NCBI GenBank assembly: GCA_011800155.1
Contig: CM022369.1
Location: forward strand, 2,418,001 to 2,482,000
From: Flammulina velutipes
Taxonomy: Eukaryota > Basidiomycota > Agaricomycetes > Agaricales > Physalacriaceae
Length of the DNA stretch: 64,000 nucleotides
Reading direction: 5' to 3'
Part shown: positions 1 through 12,472 of the stretch, piece after piece
Layout of the letters: every line of letters starts with the position of its first letter
Position numbering within the stretch: the stretch's first letter is position 1
Notes under the pieces: generated by a model
The model's input: only the letters and a program-made list of their open reading frames with translations
The model's database searches: none
Told to the model about the DNA's origin: nothing
Made by a program: the position numbers and the translations under genes

Positions 1-559
<559 letters not shown>

Positions 560-924
560 GTTTCTTCGGTGCAAAGTAGTCGACGGAAAGAGAGGGGTAT
601 GAAGCGAGAGATTGACGCGAGACGGACGCTTTATAGAGACGCAAGAATTAAAACAGCGTAAATTTATCGATGTCGCGGCCGTGAAAGAGAATAAAGAATG
701 GTTCGATCGGACTCGGATCATCGTTCGGTGCAGAGTGCACTCTTGTCATTTCCCCGTTTTATACATCGCATTACGTTCATTGGGCGATTAGTCTACAGAG
801 AGCGGGATAAGAGTAAGTACTAGTAGCAGGAGTATAGCAAGTTTAAACAGCAAGGTAAGTAGGCAAATAGCAATTTCATAGCATAACTTTAATCATAAAC
901 TTAACGATTCCAGTCCATGTTCGT
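560..924. other. Intergenic gap IDI1 promoter / rec8 3' end
   Basis: 365 bp between the IDI1 start and the rec8 stop, both genes on the minus strand. It should hold the IDI1 promoter and the rec8 3' untranslated region. I see no coding pattern, repeat or clear promoter motif in it. Confidence 0.5.
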
Positions 925-3900
925 TCATTCGTGTATAGCGAGGAGAAGAGTAATCGGTCCGTACGGCTGGGGCTGTTTCAAATGAACAAGATCCTTGGTT
1001 GCGAGAACTGTCGGAAGCGTTGAGGATTCTCCATATGGTCATTTACAAAGACCCACTCACCGAGACAGTGATAAAAGGCAGCAGACGCGACATGTCGCGT
1101 ACTAGTTTGTTTTGGTACAATCGTATCAAACGACAGACCTTCAGTAGGGTCAGGCAAAGTTTGCATCTGCATCTTGGCATATCTATCGGGATGGGTTAGC
1201 CAGAAAGGCCAGACTATGGTGTCTGCGACGTACTCCAAAAAGTTGAAAGAGTTCCGTTCTAGCGTAATGAGGTTCATATCAGATTTCTGTGATTCTAATC
1301 GTGAATTCTCCTCCAGTCCATCCACTAGGGTACATCAGCGGACGTAAGAACAGTGTGCGGGTAGTATCCTCACCTTCAAAATGGTAGTCCTCCCCAAGCT
1401 GCGACCCTCTTTCGAAGCCACCTGGAGACATGGGAACGCCACCACTTCCAGCATGACTGGGAATTAATGAACTATCCCGGTGACTGACAGAGTTTCCCCG
1501 TAGGCGGACATCGGCGCGATCGATGCTCACTCTGTCGGGTCCATCACCTGCAAGTTCAATGCCACTAGAAGAGCTCAAGAAGCCCGCGTTATCCCAAGGG
1601 AACAGTGAGCTACGCTGAGACTGGGATAGATCTTTCTCGATATCCAGTCCAAATTGGCCTCGCGTAAGAGAAGATTGACGAGAGTGTTGTTGACGGCCTT
1701 GCCCAGGTTCCTACAAGGTCGTGATGTCAACATGAGAGCTTTGACAGGGCCTGGAAAATCCCACCTCAGAGGATCGAGGATGAGGACCAGCGTCATAACC
1801 CATTGGTCCATCCATAAACGGGTCTTCTAGATACCAATTGTCAGCTCGTCAGCAGAAAGAGGCGGACCAGCAAGGAAATACCTTGCATACCCATCCCCAT
1901 ATCTGCGTCCATATTAAAATCGAAGGCGCCGTCTGGCGGCCCAAAAGGGTCTACATTCTGGTCTTGAGCTTCATCTGCATGTTTAGTCTTGCGTCGTTTC
2001 CGGGGCAATTGGGCATCTACCAAACATTCAGATCTCAGAGGAGTGACATGTATTAGAACTATACCTATGTGGATGTGAAGCGCGCCCGTCCTTGACTCAA
2101 CTTGTACTTTGAAATTCTCTTGCCAAAAGTCACCGAGTAGAGGATTTTGTACTATTGTTATAAATTTAATGCGACACGGAGGGAGTGAAGAAATCGACTT
2201 ACTGCATTGGGGGACGCCCCATATGATCTCCTCGATAAGGCGACCATTATTCCGTTCGATGCATTTCTGATCCATCTCGTCCCTCAAGATTTTTTGTCCG
2301 AGAAGGTACTGCGCCCGAGCCGTCTGACAGGAACTCGTCACCAAGGATCCCTTCTTCATAGCAATATGCTTACCTTTAACTCCTCATCAGTCAGCTCAGT
2401 GCGCGCGTCCAAAAGTAAGCGAGTCTTCTTCTTCTTTTTCGGTTGAGCAGGGCGAGGCCGGTTATGTTGTTCAGTAATATCCGCGAGCGGATTAGCTGCT
2501 GCCTCCATGTCCTGGGACATGAGTTCTTGCGTGAACGTCCGTGCTGGTGTCATTGCTGGAGATCCATTCACACCAACGGAAGAAGGAGCTTGATTTTCCT
2601 TTTGGTCGCTGATGGCCTAGACGCGACTACAGTCAATGGGCGCTATCTCAGGGAGGGAGTGGACTTGCCTTTCTCTTCCGCTGCCCAGCTTGAGTCTGAG
2701 GCGTCGGAGGGACGCTGCCCGGCCAGCCTCCGTTGAGATCCTGTGCGCCAAAATTAAAGTCCATGTCTATATCCATGGGAACATCATTGAATTCCAAGGG
2801 AGCAGCTGGGAGACTAGAGGCACGTTAGTTAGCAGGAGGACGATTGCAACAAGTCTTGCGAACCTTGGAGGTGCGCCCCATCCCTCGCCCAATTCCCTGG
2901 CAAGCTCATCACCCATGTCTCCGCCTAGATCTAGTCCATCGGAGAAGAAAGGATCGTTCAAAAAGCCTTCAGCCTGGGATGAAGAAGTGTCTTGGCCGCC
3001 GCCAAGGGGAATTTGCGAAGCACTGAAGCTCAAATCGAAGGAATTGGACAACAAGTGGTCGTGATGTTCCTTCAGCGTACAGGCATTGGCTCTTACGTCT
3101 TCCTGAGGCTCGTTGGCTTTGTTCTTTCCCGCTTTCTTGACATGGGCATGCTTAGGATCATAATCGTCATCAGCTTCACCCTCTCCGAGTGGTTGCTCTG
3201 AGTTGAGAGAGATAAGTACACGGAGTGGCAAACACGTAGACCAGCAATACCTTCGTGAGTAAGAAAGGCGTCCCAGTCCTGTATGAATGTAAGATATGAG
3301 CCACCGTAACAATCTATGGGAACTGACCGCCGCAAATGCGTCAAGTTCGTAGCCTGCCATAGACCCGTGAGCTATCGTGACCGCGGTGGCCCTAGAGTAT
3401 GGATCAACAGCTTTTCGGGACAATGACTTGAAATGCAATGTACCGAACGGTGGGATGGGCCATCTGATGACGAGTATCTCCTTGGGCGGCGGATTGGATA
3501 TCGAGGACGACTTTCTTGAGCGACGCGACACAATTCGACACATCAGAGAAAAGGATTTCTTGCTTCACTGCAAAACGACGCGTTTGAGGAGAATACAGCT
3601 TCACTGTCGTAGAGGCGGACCTTTGTAGACACTGCATCGCGTCGTTCGAACGCGTAATTTGAATATGTAACTATATGGCACTCACCGGGCAACACCGACC
3701 ATGAGATTGCTCGAGAGTCTCAGCGCTAGAGGCTCTGCAGGTTCTGCAATGAGGTCGCAAAGCTGAGCAATGTCTGCAGTCATGACCGATCTTCTAGGGA
3801 GTTTCTTGAAGGCGGATTTCGATCCCAGAGTCGCGGCCAGCCTGTAGACTTCAGCGCCGCCGTTTCCTCGATGCCGTCGAGACTGACCATAGAAGACCAA

Positions 3901-3943
3901 AGCCATTGTCTCTTCTGGAGAGCAGTTCGGCGGAGAAGAACAT
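925..3943 (-). CDS. rec8: Rec8/Rad21-family cohesin kleisin
   Basis: Kleisin subunit that closes the cohesin ring between the two SMC heads. Rec8 is the meiotic form cleaved by separase. The true start is ATG 3943: exon 1 (3888-3943) reads MFFSAELLSRRDNGFGLLW across a 46-nt intron into LAATLGSKS, the normal kleisin N-terminus. LALRLSSNLMVGVARVYK is the second conserved helix block. It is completed by an 11-nt microexon (3621-3631) and followed by KQEILFSDVSNCVASLKK. The middle is acidic and low in similarity, as usual. The C-terminal winged helix is present: LSFDTIVPKQTSTRHVASAAFYHCL, broken here for length as FDTIVPKQTSTRHVA then SAAFYHCL, spliced to LATKDLVHLKQPQPYGPI and a stop at 925. There are many small exons, not all placed. 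The N-terminal block favours Rec8 over mitotic Rad21, but this is inference; the kleisin family itself is firm. Confidence 0.85.
3621..3631 (-). other. 11-nt microexon of rec8
   Basis: Between introns 3632-3685 and 3568-3620, both GT..AG, the 11 bases on the minus strand supply Val-Tyr-Lys and one base. They restore the conserved kleisin stretch VARVYKVKQEIL. Without them the flanking exons do not join to the conserved block. Inferred from frame and family conservation only. Confidence 0.7.
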
Positions 3944-4313
3944 TATTTACACGGTTCTGCCAGTTGTGTCAGTCAGTCCATCCAGCATCAAGAACAAACT
4001 CGAAGGTACTAATCCTCACAAAAGAGAGTAAATGCAGCGAAGCTGCAGACAATGAGTAAAGCCAGCCGTTCTCCAGGAAGCAGAAGGAAGTGGTCAAGAG
4101 TCAAGCGACGCGACTGCAATTAATCAGGAAAGAACCCGAATAGCGGCGGAGTCCAAACATTTTGACAGCTAACGAGCTTACGCCACAATTGAACGTCTTT
4201 CGGCAAATATTGCACATAGTTTATTTCTAGTTGTTCTATCCAATGATACAATCTAGAGATTAGAGGTATTATAAACAGGGGGTAGATGATATGTAGATAG
4301 TTCGTAGATGATT
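3944..4313. other. Intergenic gap, rec8 promoter / ABC transporter 3' end
   Basis: 370 bp between the rec8 start and the stop of the ABC transporter gene, both on the minus strand. It should contain the rec8 promoter. I find no coding pattern and no motif I would name. Confidence 0.5.
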
Positions 4314-7300
4314 CTATTGTTTGCCTTTGCCGCGGATGATATCTAACAAGCTGCGCTTGCGTATTCTAAAGAACCAAGTGAAAGCATAGATGGATGCAAT
4401 CTACGAAGAGGTTAGCTACGGAGCAATTAACAGAGATTGAAGCACGTACGTTGAAACCGATGAAAGCAATAATCAAGCCAATGTTACGCCAGTGGTGAGA
4501 ATAGTATATGTTGAATAGGTTTCCCAGCCACTCGTCGGTTGTGCGGGTAGAGCAAAAGCCGCAGTCTGACGATGCGTCTGGGTTGCTCAGATAACCACCC
4601 GCCATCGAGATGTAGGGACCCATATATTCAGAGCATGTCTGTCCAGAAGGTGGATTGATCTTCACGAACTCGACGTCGGAACAGTTGATCTCCATCTCGC
4701 CGACGGCTACAGAGAAGAATCAGTAAAAGTATCTCAGCCAGCACGAGGGGCATACCTTGACCAAGTAGGCCTTCGATAACGTAGGTATACGGAGATACTC
4801 GATACATCCATTGCCACCATCCAAGCTCCCGGTATGGCTGGACTACACCGTTGCTGTAGTTGTTATCAGAAGTGCGTTCCAAAGAATGACTAGAACCACC
4901 CACAAAGTCAAAACAAACGAGAACAGGAAACTGAACAAGATGGCTGCAATCTCAGCGTTCGGGCTCATGGCAGCCACACTTTGACCAATGGTGGTATAAT
5001 ATATCGGGAAGAGGACGCCCATCATCAGATAGCTGTAACCTGCGCGGTCGCTGATGAAGCCAGATGTCCAGTACCAACAGAAGAAAAAGATAGAGGATCC
5101 GACGATGTTCCAAGGTACCTCAACAAGGATTTGAGAAGTAACAAGAGCTGTCCAGCTGTACATCTTGCTGGGCTGCTCTCGGATTTCATAGATGGAACGC
5201 ATGGAAAGGAACGGTATTTGGAGCTGGTTGGCAAGAGGAACAGAAATAATGAGAGCCATGAAGATTGACTGTAAAAAAGAGTTAGAATGCTATGAGGATG
5301 CTATGAAATTACAACATACGAAGAGCTTGCCCTGAACGCCAGCCTGCGTATTGTCCGATAGGAAGAATGAGAAGCCTAAGAACAATCCAGAGGTGATGTT
5401 GAGCATGACCTTCGCCATCATGTAGTTGGGATCCCGATTGTGAACGCTGAAGTCACGTTTCGTGAGGTGAATTGTCTGGTTGAACCATCCCGTCGCGTAT
5501 GTCGTATGCAGTTCAGCGGCTACAGGAGGTTGCGCGCGCCCGGTCGTATGGATATCTTCAATCTGTTGTTGCACCTGTCCGAATTCGCGGGACTTGATCC
5601 AGATATCGTGCCAATTTTCCTTAACGGTGGCCGTAGCACCAGCACCAATAACTTCTAGCATATATTCCGCACTAGAAAATGTCAGTTGGATGCCGAGGGA
5701 TAGGGTGACGAAGACTTACGGATTCTCCTCGTCGTCGCATTCCCGCGCACCATTGCGCTGGAAATAGTCGAGAAGCGTCGAAGAGTTATGTCCAAGATCA
5801 CCGAAGTAAACAGTTTCGCCGCCTTTCCGCAAGAGTAGAAGTCTGTCGAACATCTGGAAAAGCTCGCCGGACGGTTGATGTATGGTACAGAGTATAGCTT
5901 GTCCATTGTCTGCAAGATCGCGAAGGAAAAGCATGATGCCCCAGGCGCTTTGAGAATCTAGACCAGAGGTTGGCTCGTCGAGGAAAAGGAGCAATTTGGG
6001 CTAGAAATAAAGTTAGCTACATCTGGGTCGATACACTGAGTGAATCGAAATACCTTGGCTGCTAATTCAACTCCGATGGTAGTCCGTTTCTTGTTCTCGA
6101 CGCTGAGAGATCCCACGATCGCATCCCGGTAAGGCTCCAAACCACAGAGCTTGATGCATTTGTCCACGCTGAAAGACAATCAATGGGGAGAACGTCAACG
6201 ACGAAGATGACATACTAAGCTTTCTTTTCTGAATCCGGGACGGATGCTGGTTGTCTGAGTTGGGCAGAGAACAGTAATGCTTCTTCAACAGTTTGTGACG
6301 GGACGTGCACATCCTGTTGCTGACAATAGCCGCTGAATCTATGTTAGACTCTTGCCAGTAGACAAGAGATGGCTCAAACGTACGTTTGCGCCTGGAAGTC
6401 CCTTGGTAGACCATGTCCGTTCACGAAGCGATCGCCGGTGACGACACCAACGTCCACCCGCTGAGCGAGGACATTGAGAAGCGTTGTCTGAAAATACCCT
6501 TTTAGTCTGTGTTCGACAAAGGAAACAAATTGAATACCTTTCCAGCACCACTCTCTCCCATGAGCGCTGTCAATTTCCCAGGAAGAACAAATCCAGAGAC
6601 GTCGTTGAGTAGCTTCCTTGGTCCGCCATCGGTGGGGACGGTGTATGAGAGACGCTGCCATGAGAAAACATCGGTGACGGTAGGTGTGTCCTTCATGGCT
6701 TTCTCGTAGTCTCCGCCGGCTTTCTCGTTCCCTTCCGCAGTCTGCTGAGAAGCGCGCTCAATGTCGTCTGGCTTCGAGGTTACGATATCGGATTTAGAGC
6801 CTTGCTTGAAGAGGACCATAGATTTGGAAGCAGACATCCGGTTGTTGATTTCAGCAAAGAAGATCATAGCGAGGGTGTAGCCAATGCCATAAGCGACGAG
6901 AATGCCGAAATTCTATGTGAAGGTCAGAGGTTGTAATGATTGCAAGAATGAAGATCGCACCCTCCAAGTGTTGCTGTGCAGGTAATTAAACGAGAGTCGA
7001 GCGAAGTCACTGCCATCGACAGTTGAGACTCCGGGTTGGGCACCGACCACAGGGCACACTTGGTTCTCCAGAGAGATGCCTTCGTATCCTGGGCCTTGCG
7101 GGACAAGGTTGCCGCAAGTACCATTGATCGTATGGAATTCGTTGGTCATGACAGCCTCAAAACTCCATCGAAGTGGCTGCAAGAAGATTTAGTTGCGTTC
7201 AATGTGTCAGTAGGAAAGACTGACGTTGATGTACGAAATCCATTTCAAAGCACCGATCATCTGGGGAAGGGGTAGGGAGTAGCCAGTGTAAACTGAGTAG

Positions 7301-9530
7301 GCCAAAATCGAAATTCCAGCAACAGTTTGGGCCAATGCTAGAAGGGATGTTTATTGCCAATACACGTAGGTACGCGAGAATCGTACCTTCGTCAGGGAGA
7401 GCAGCTGCGACAGCACGGAACCAACTCTTCATCGTCAAAGAGGTGGTAAACATGAAGAGGAAGAAAATGCTGTGGAGAGATATCAGTGAAGTTCAGCCAC
7501 CGACACGGCGGATACGCACAAAAATTGACTCGCAGACTGTTGCAGCTGAGCCATCTCATAGACCAGGATAGCAAAGATAGCGGAGGTCGCGAAACCGATT
7601 GGAATGTCCACAATTGTCAAGGCGATCTGATCAACGAAAGGCCTGTACAGCGCCCACGACGATTGTCTCAATATGATGGGACGTTGGGCGAACAGAGACG
7701 GGATTTCCGCCATCGATATCAAAGCCGAGAAGAAGATAGCACTATCAGGAAATGAGTAAGCCAGTCTCAAAAAGTCTAAAGCAACCTACAAGAAGAGCAC
7801 ACCGCCACGAGAGAAGTACGTGTCTGTGGTAGTCGCCATCTTCAAGTAGACAGATCCAATGATGACACCTTGGAAAGCGAAAGAGCTAGGAAAAGTTAGT
7901 TGACATAGAGCTGGGAATATAGTAACTCACAAAAGGTTCAAAACCGTTGCCAAGAAGTTGCCGTGCAATATCTGTAACCGCCTTAACATCACGATGCGAG
8001 TCTGCATCGGGAGCGAAACAATGCGAGGCGCGCTCTTGAAGGTGTGCTTAGCATACTCCGCCTTGGCACTCTCCTTGTAGGCCTGAACTCTGTCCTCTTT
8101 GCCAACACGATCAGCTTTGAATTGGGCGATGTGCTTTTTGTTGAGGGCGGCAATGTCAGATTTCTCGAAGTAGGCGGCGAACTCCTCAGCTGTGCGGGGC
8201 ACATTGAGAGCACCAGGACGAGTAGTGCGACCGTTGGGGTCGGTCACAGCTACCAGGAAGTCGGCAGTGGTCTGACGGTTGGCTGGCTCATAGCCCATTT
8301 CCATAAAGTATGCGCGTGCTTGATCGGCGGGGCCATAGTACGCCATTTTGCCGTCGTAGATCAGGCATACCTATGGAGTAATTAGCGATCAGTTGAGTCA
8401 GACAACAAATTAGGCTCACCTTATCGAAGACTCTGTAAAGCGATTCGCCTGCTTGATAAAGAGAAACGATGGTGGTCATTTTGGCAATATCAGTAGCGAT
8501 GCGCAGGGCACGAACAAACTCGAGCGCCGTCGAAGCATCGAGGCCACGCGTTGAGCTAGAAGATGGGTTAATTGCTGTTGCAACACAAAGTAGAACGGTA
8601 CTTACTTGTCCCATGAAGCAATACAAGCTCGCGCAGCCAGCACCTCCGCGATGGACACACGTTTCTTCTGCCCTCCTGAGACACCACGAATTGCAGCGTC
8701 GCCGACAAGAGTCTTGCGGCATTCCTTGAGACCGAAGATCGTTGTGAGAAGGTCCGTCACGGCATCCGCGTACTGATCGCGACTGTGTCCTAGCCGCAGG
8801 TGGGGTGCTCGAAGCTTCGCCGCGAAGCTAATAGTTTGCTCGACGGTCAAAGTAGGAAAGTGCACGTCGTCTTCGGGACAAAAGATCGTGTCACCGAGAT
8901 GATGCTTAGCGACTTCGGCTGGGCTCAGAGAATCGTAGTGAACTTCGCCATGGAATGAATGATATTCCCCGCGTTGATTTGCAAGTGTCTTCAACAGGGT
9001 GGTGCATCCCGAACCTGGACGTCCTAGGACCACTAAAGAGACGAGATAAGAATCATGCAGAAAGAGCGGGGGCAGTGAAACATACACAACATCTCTCCGG
9101 GGAGTACGGTCCCCTCAAATCCAGACAAGATGTCTCTCGTCTTGGCTTGTTTCGTAGCATGCCTGTTTGCGAATGGATTGAACATAGCAGCAAGGGTCGG
9201 TTGATGGGAAGCGGTGGCGCCAACGCCAACGACGCGAAGGTCTTCAAACACGATACCTAGCTCTCGAGACTTGATATTGGCATCGTCGCGTCTAGTACAT
9301 ACGCGATAAGCGCATATAGCGGGAGGACTAGAAAATAATACGCACTGTTGTGATATGGATTCCAAGACTTTGCGAAAGTCAAAGGAGCTTTCGAGCGTAT
9401 CTGTACTGCTCATTGAAGCAGTTTCAGCATCTGCTCTCGACAGACGACTGACGCTCCTGCGCAGAGCCTCAGCGCCTTCCTGGTTGAAGTGGTTGACGTC
9501 GACTTTTGGGGAATGTTTCCCTTCTTCCAT
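4314..9530 (-). CDS. PDR-type full-size ABC transporter (ABC-G)
   Basis: Plasma-membrane drug and lipid efflux pump of the pleiotropic drug resistance family, with (NBD-TMD) twice. ATG at 9530, stop at 4314. There are about 20 short introns and the protein should be close to 1,450 residues, the family norm. NBD1 shows the PDR-specific Walker [12 protein letters not shown], signature [15 protein letters not shown] and degenerate Walker [16 protein letters not shown]2 shows Walker [16 protein letters not shown], Walker [17 protein letters not shown] and a signature region [15 protein letters not shown]. Hydrophobic segments follow each NBD, and the large loop before the last TM is Cys-rich, as in the Cdr/Pdr5 class. 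The C-terminus is Lys/Arg-rich. The asymmetry between NBDs (Cys in the first Walker A) is typical. Substrate cannot be read from sequence. The gene stands alone, with no nearby biosynthetic cluster. Confidence 0.95.
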
Positions 9531-9984
9531 GGTGGGCGAACAAAAGTGAGCGGTGAGAAAATATCCATCCTTTCATGGCGGTATTTAACCGTTGCCGCGT
9601 GAAATCGATTCAACCACGAATGCAATTTTTATGACGCATCCTTTCCATATCGGGTAGTACGGTAAAAGAATGACGGGAGTGGGCTTACGTGTGTCACAGC
9701 ACCCACAGCTGTCACTGCGCGGCTAGAGCCTTAACCGTGCAGCAAAGTAAGCGTCGTCGCAAGCCCGGCGGCTGATGTGTCCCACGGCATCTGGCCACGC
9801 AAAGAAATCGTGCTGGATTGACCCATTCCTCGGTCGCTGAATCAGAATTAAATCGTTCGCCGAACACTGCGCGCTTGGTAAGAATTAGAATAGTTAACTG
9901 CCAACACTACTTACAGCCATAACAACGACGACATATCTACTATAGGCGGCCTTGAGCTTGCAATTGGACCTCAGCTCGACATGA
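9531..9984. other. Intergenic gap, ABC transporter promoter
   Basis: 454 bp between the ABC transporter start and the stop of the GRAM protein, both on the minus strand. The transporter is probably controlled from here. I see no exact copy of the yeast Pdr1/Pdr3 element and no coding pattern. Confidence 0.5.
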
Positions 9985-12136
9985 TCATGTCTTGATCCAT
10001 TGTTTCCCCTCTAGCCCGATCAGTCTGGCAAACATTTCTTCCCGATTTGCCACCCATCTGAAGATTTCTTCCTTATCTCTGTCATCGTCAGTGCGCCACT
10101 TGAGAGTCAAACCTTTCATGAGCCCAGCTTTCTTGACACCTTGCAGGCGGCTCAAAATGATCGTTACCGTCGGATTAGAGCTCATGAATGGCGTGAAATA
10201 CAAGACCGTTGGCGTCAGAGTGACTAAACCAGGCGCTGTCGAGTGCTGACACGGATAACCTACAGGGTCTTTCCATGAGACACGCTTCGTGAAGATAAAA
10301 ATCGAAACACAGACTGTACACATCTTGCTGTCTGGGAGCTTGACCGATTGCTAATGCGGGACCTGGAATGATAGGACTTGTGTTTGGTGAGTCCATCTTG
10401 CCCTTTGAGAGATATCTATCAATAACTTGATGCACAACAAGCGTAAAGGCTCACTGCGCCTTTCTGGATTAATCGTTTCCCTTCACCCGCCCAAGCTTTA
10501 CCTACTGCGGCACGGTCGTTCCATTTCTTCCAGTCGATGCTTTTCTTTCCGTCTCCCTGCAAGTCAAAAGAAGTACTGGAAGCGGACACATCTGAATTAT
10601 CGGGTCCACCTCGTGCGTGTTGTTTATGTTTTTTGTGTTGTGGTCGAACAGTTTGACCTGACGCCACACGATAAGATACAACATGCATAGCGTACTCGGC
10701 ATCTGTTGGAACACCGGCTAACGGAGGAGGGAGGCTAATCATGGGCTTAACGCTCGTAGTAGATGATCAAACTGGAGAAACTTACCGAGTTCGCTCCTGC
10801 CGATCCATGGACGATATCACTGGAACTATGTGCCAGAAAATGAAACCCGGTATGAGGTATACAATCTTGGCTACCCATTTGGCAGGTAAAAACAACGTTC
10901 CAAGAAACGCTATAAAAATCAACTACGGCGATAGCGTTTAGTTAAAGAACAACGGGACAAAAGAAAGCCTACCATTCCGAAAATCCGCGAAGCTTCTGGA
11001 CGTCGCCAGATAAATAGACTGGTATTAGAGTGTAAGCGACTACATAGACGTAGAAAGATAACTGACTTCTTAACTCTCTCATGAAGATCCGCAAGCTCGT
11101 TCAGCACGAGTAAACCGAGCCGTTTGACATCCCTCTCCTCTTCGCTCTCCCCGGAATCATCCAAAAGAGTGGCCTCGTCTTGTACATCGTCAACGCTTGA
11201 ACGAGGGGAGGTCATTGCCTTTTTGATGCGATTTTTCTTTGGTTTATTGACCGCTTGGAATAAGCGCCACATTTCTCTAATACCAAAAGACGAGGATGCA
11301 GTAAGCCGTGACGAGATAACGTCGCCCAAGTAGTCTGCACGCTTTACTTCACGACGTCGTTCTCGCAATTCATCTAGCGTCGGATACGGAAAGAGACGGC
11401 GACGTAGAAGGGCGTACAAGATTTGAAGTAGGAAGGCGGGGAGTAGTAAATCGAATAGCCATAAGCCCCAGAAGACCTGTTAGGCTCATGAGCAGCGTGA
11501 ACTCGGCGAGACGAGGGTACTGACTGTACAGTAGAAGCCGCTCTTGGGCTTGTTTTCCCATGTAGCTAACCGTAAGAGCCGGTGGATAAAAGGAATGTAA
11601 ATTGGCTCGATGACCAGGTAGAACCGTTGTATAGTTAATCGCAACCGGCCGAAGGTGAAAGCAGGCGCCGGAGAGCGAGGAGGAGGAAGATGAGGTAGTA
11701 TATATCGCTAAATAGACATTAGAAGTCAAGCAGCCGGAAACTTGAATGGTTCCCGACCTGTGCTATGTCACGAGAAAGGGATGGTGGTTGTTCGTGTATG
11801 TTGAGCCAACCTGTATCCCGATCGTGTTTATTATCTTCCTCGTCAAGGGTGTGTTGAATTGTGCTGTCGTACGAGGAAGTAGGTGCCCGGACTTCAGTAA
11901 CATGTGTAGAAAAAATCTGCATGACCCGTTCTATTTCCTCATTGTCGTAAATCTCTGCGAGTCGAACGCGTTAGAGCTGCTGCAGGGATGGGACAGTTGT
12001 GATATCTACCTCGTAGCTGTGCATATGACAGGCCGGCGTCGTCCTGTTGCTCCTGCACATCGTCCGGGCCAGCTTCGAGCTCTCCTGGGAGAGACGTGGC
12101 CGAGTCGTTAACGGACATGTTGGTCGGAGGAGACAA
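9985..12136 (-). CDS. GRAM-domain multi-pass membrane protein (GRAMD4-like)
   Basis: Start at ATG 12136 (a second in-frame ATG is at 12118), stop at 9985. The N-terminus is acidic and disordered and joins through an intron to EIYDNEEIERVMQIF. Hydrophobic parts follow: FWGLWLFDLLLPAFLLQIL, then after a charged, Arg-rich linker FIAFLGTLFLPAKW and IVYLIPGFIFWHIVPVI. The C-terminus carries a GRAM domain: FPAQHSTAPGLVTLTPTVLYF, a VTIILSRLQGVKKAG strand pair, then GLTLKW and an EEIFRWVANREEMFARLIG helix. Here the two longer stretches are read across introns. GRAM domains bind lipids at membrane contacts. The order of hydrophobic hairpin then C-terminal GRAM matches the GRAMD4 type and related fungal proteins. 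The exact role is unknown. Exon joins in the middle are tentative. Confidence 0.75.
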
Positions 12137-12472
12137 CTTGTCGCCTGCAACACAGCACGGGTTTAAAATGACATCATCGGCGCTGTGCCACCCGAACAGA
12201 GGCGACAGATGCGAGCCTAGGGGCGCTGTGGACGTCCATCGCTATGGCATAGATATGCGCCGACGACGAACATAGTACATACGTATTGCAGACGTCCGAT
12301 TTTGTATGCTTTGGTCGAGAAAGTGATTGTGTGACAATCCGCTGCCTTTGTTTGTCCCAAATCCGTCTTGCCTTTATACAACAACATCTCCCTCGCTAGC
12401 CTTGTGCCAACATACCTTTGCCATTTCGGTGGCGATTGCCCCAATCGCTCGTCTTTTTCTTCTACCACCACC
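12137..12472. promoter_or_regulatory. Divergent promoter region, GRAM protein / DCP2
   Basis: 336 bp separate the start codons of two head-to-head genes, so both promoters lie here. The DCP2-proximal half is rich in C and T on the plus strand, common in fungal core promoters. No specific factor site is claimed. Confidence 0.5.

Noticed and set aside
3682..3906. ATG at 3904-3906 as start of the cohesin protein
   Set aside because: It reads through an intron. The family N-terminus appears only when ATG 3943 and the 46-nt intron are used.
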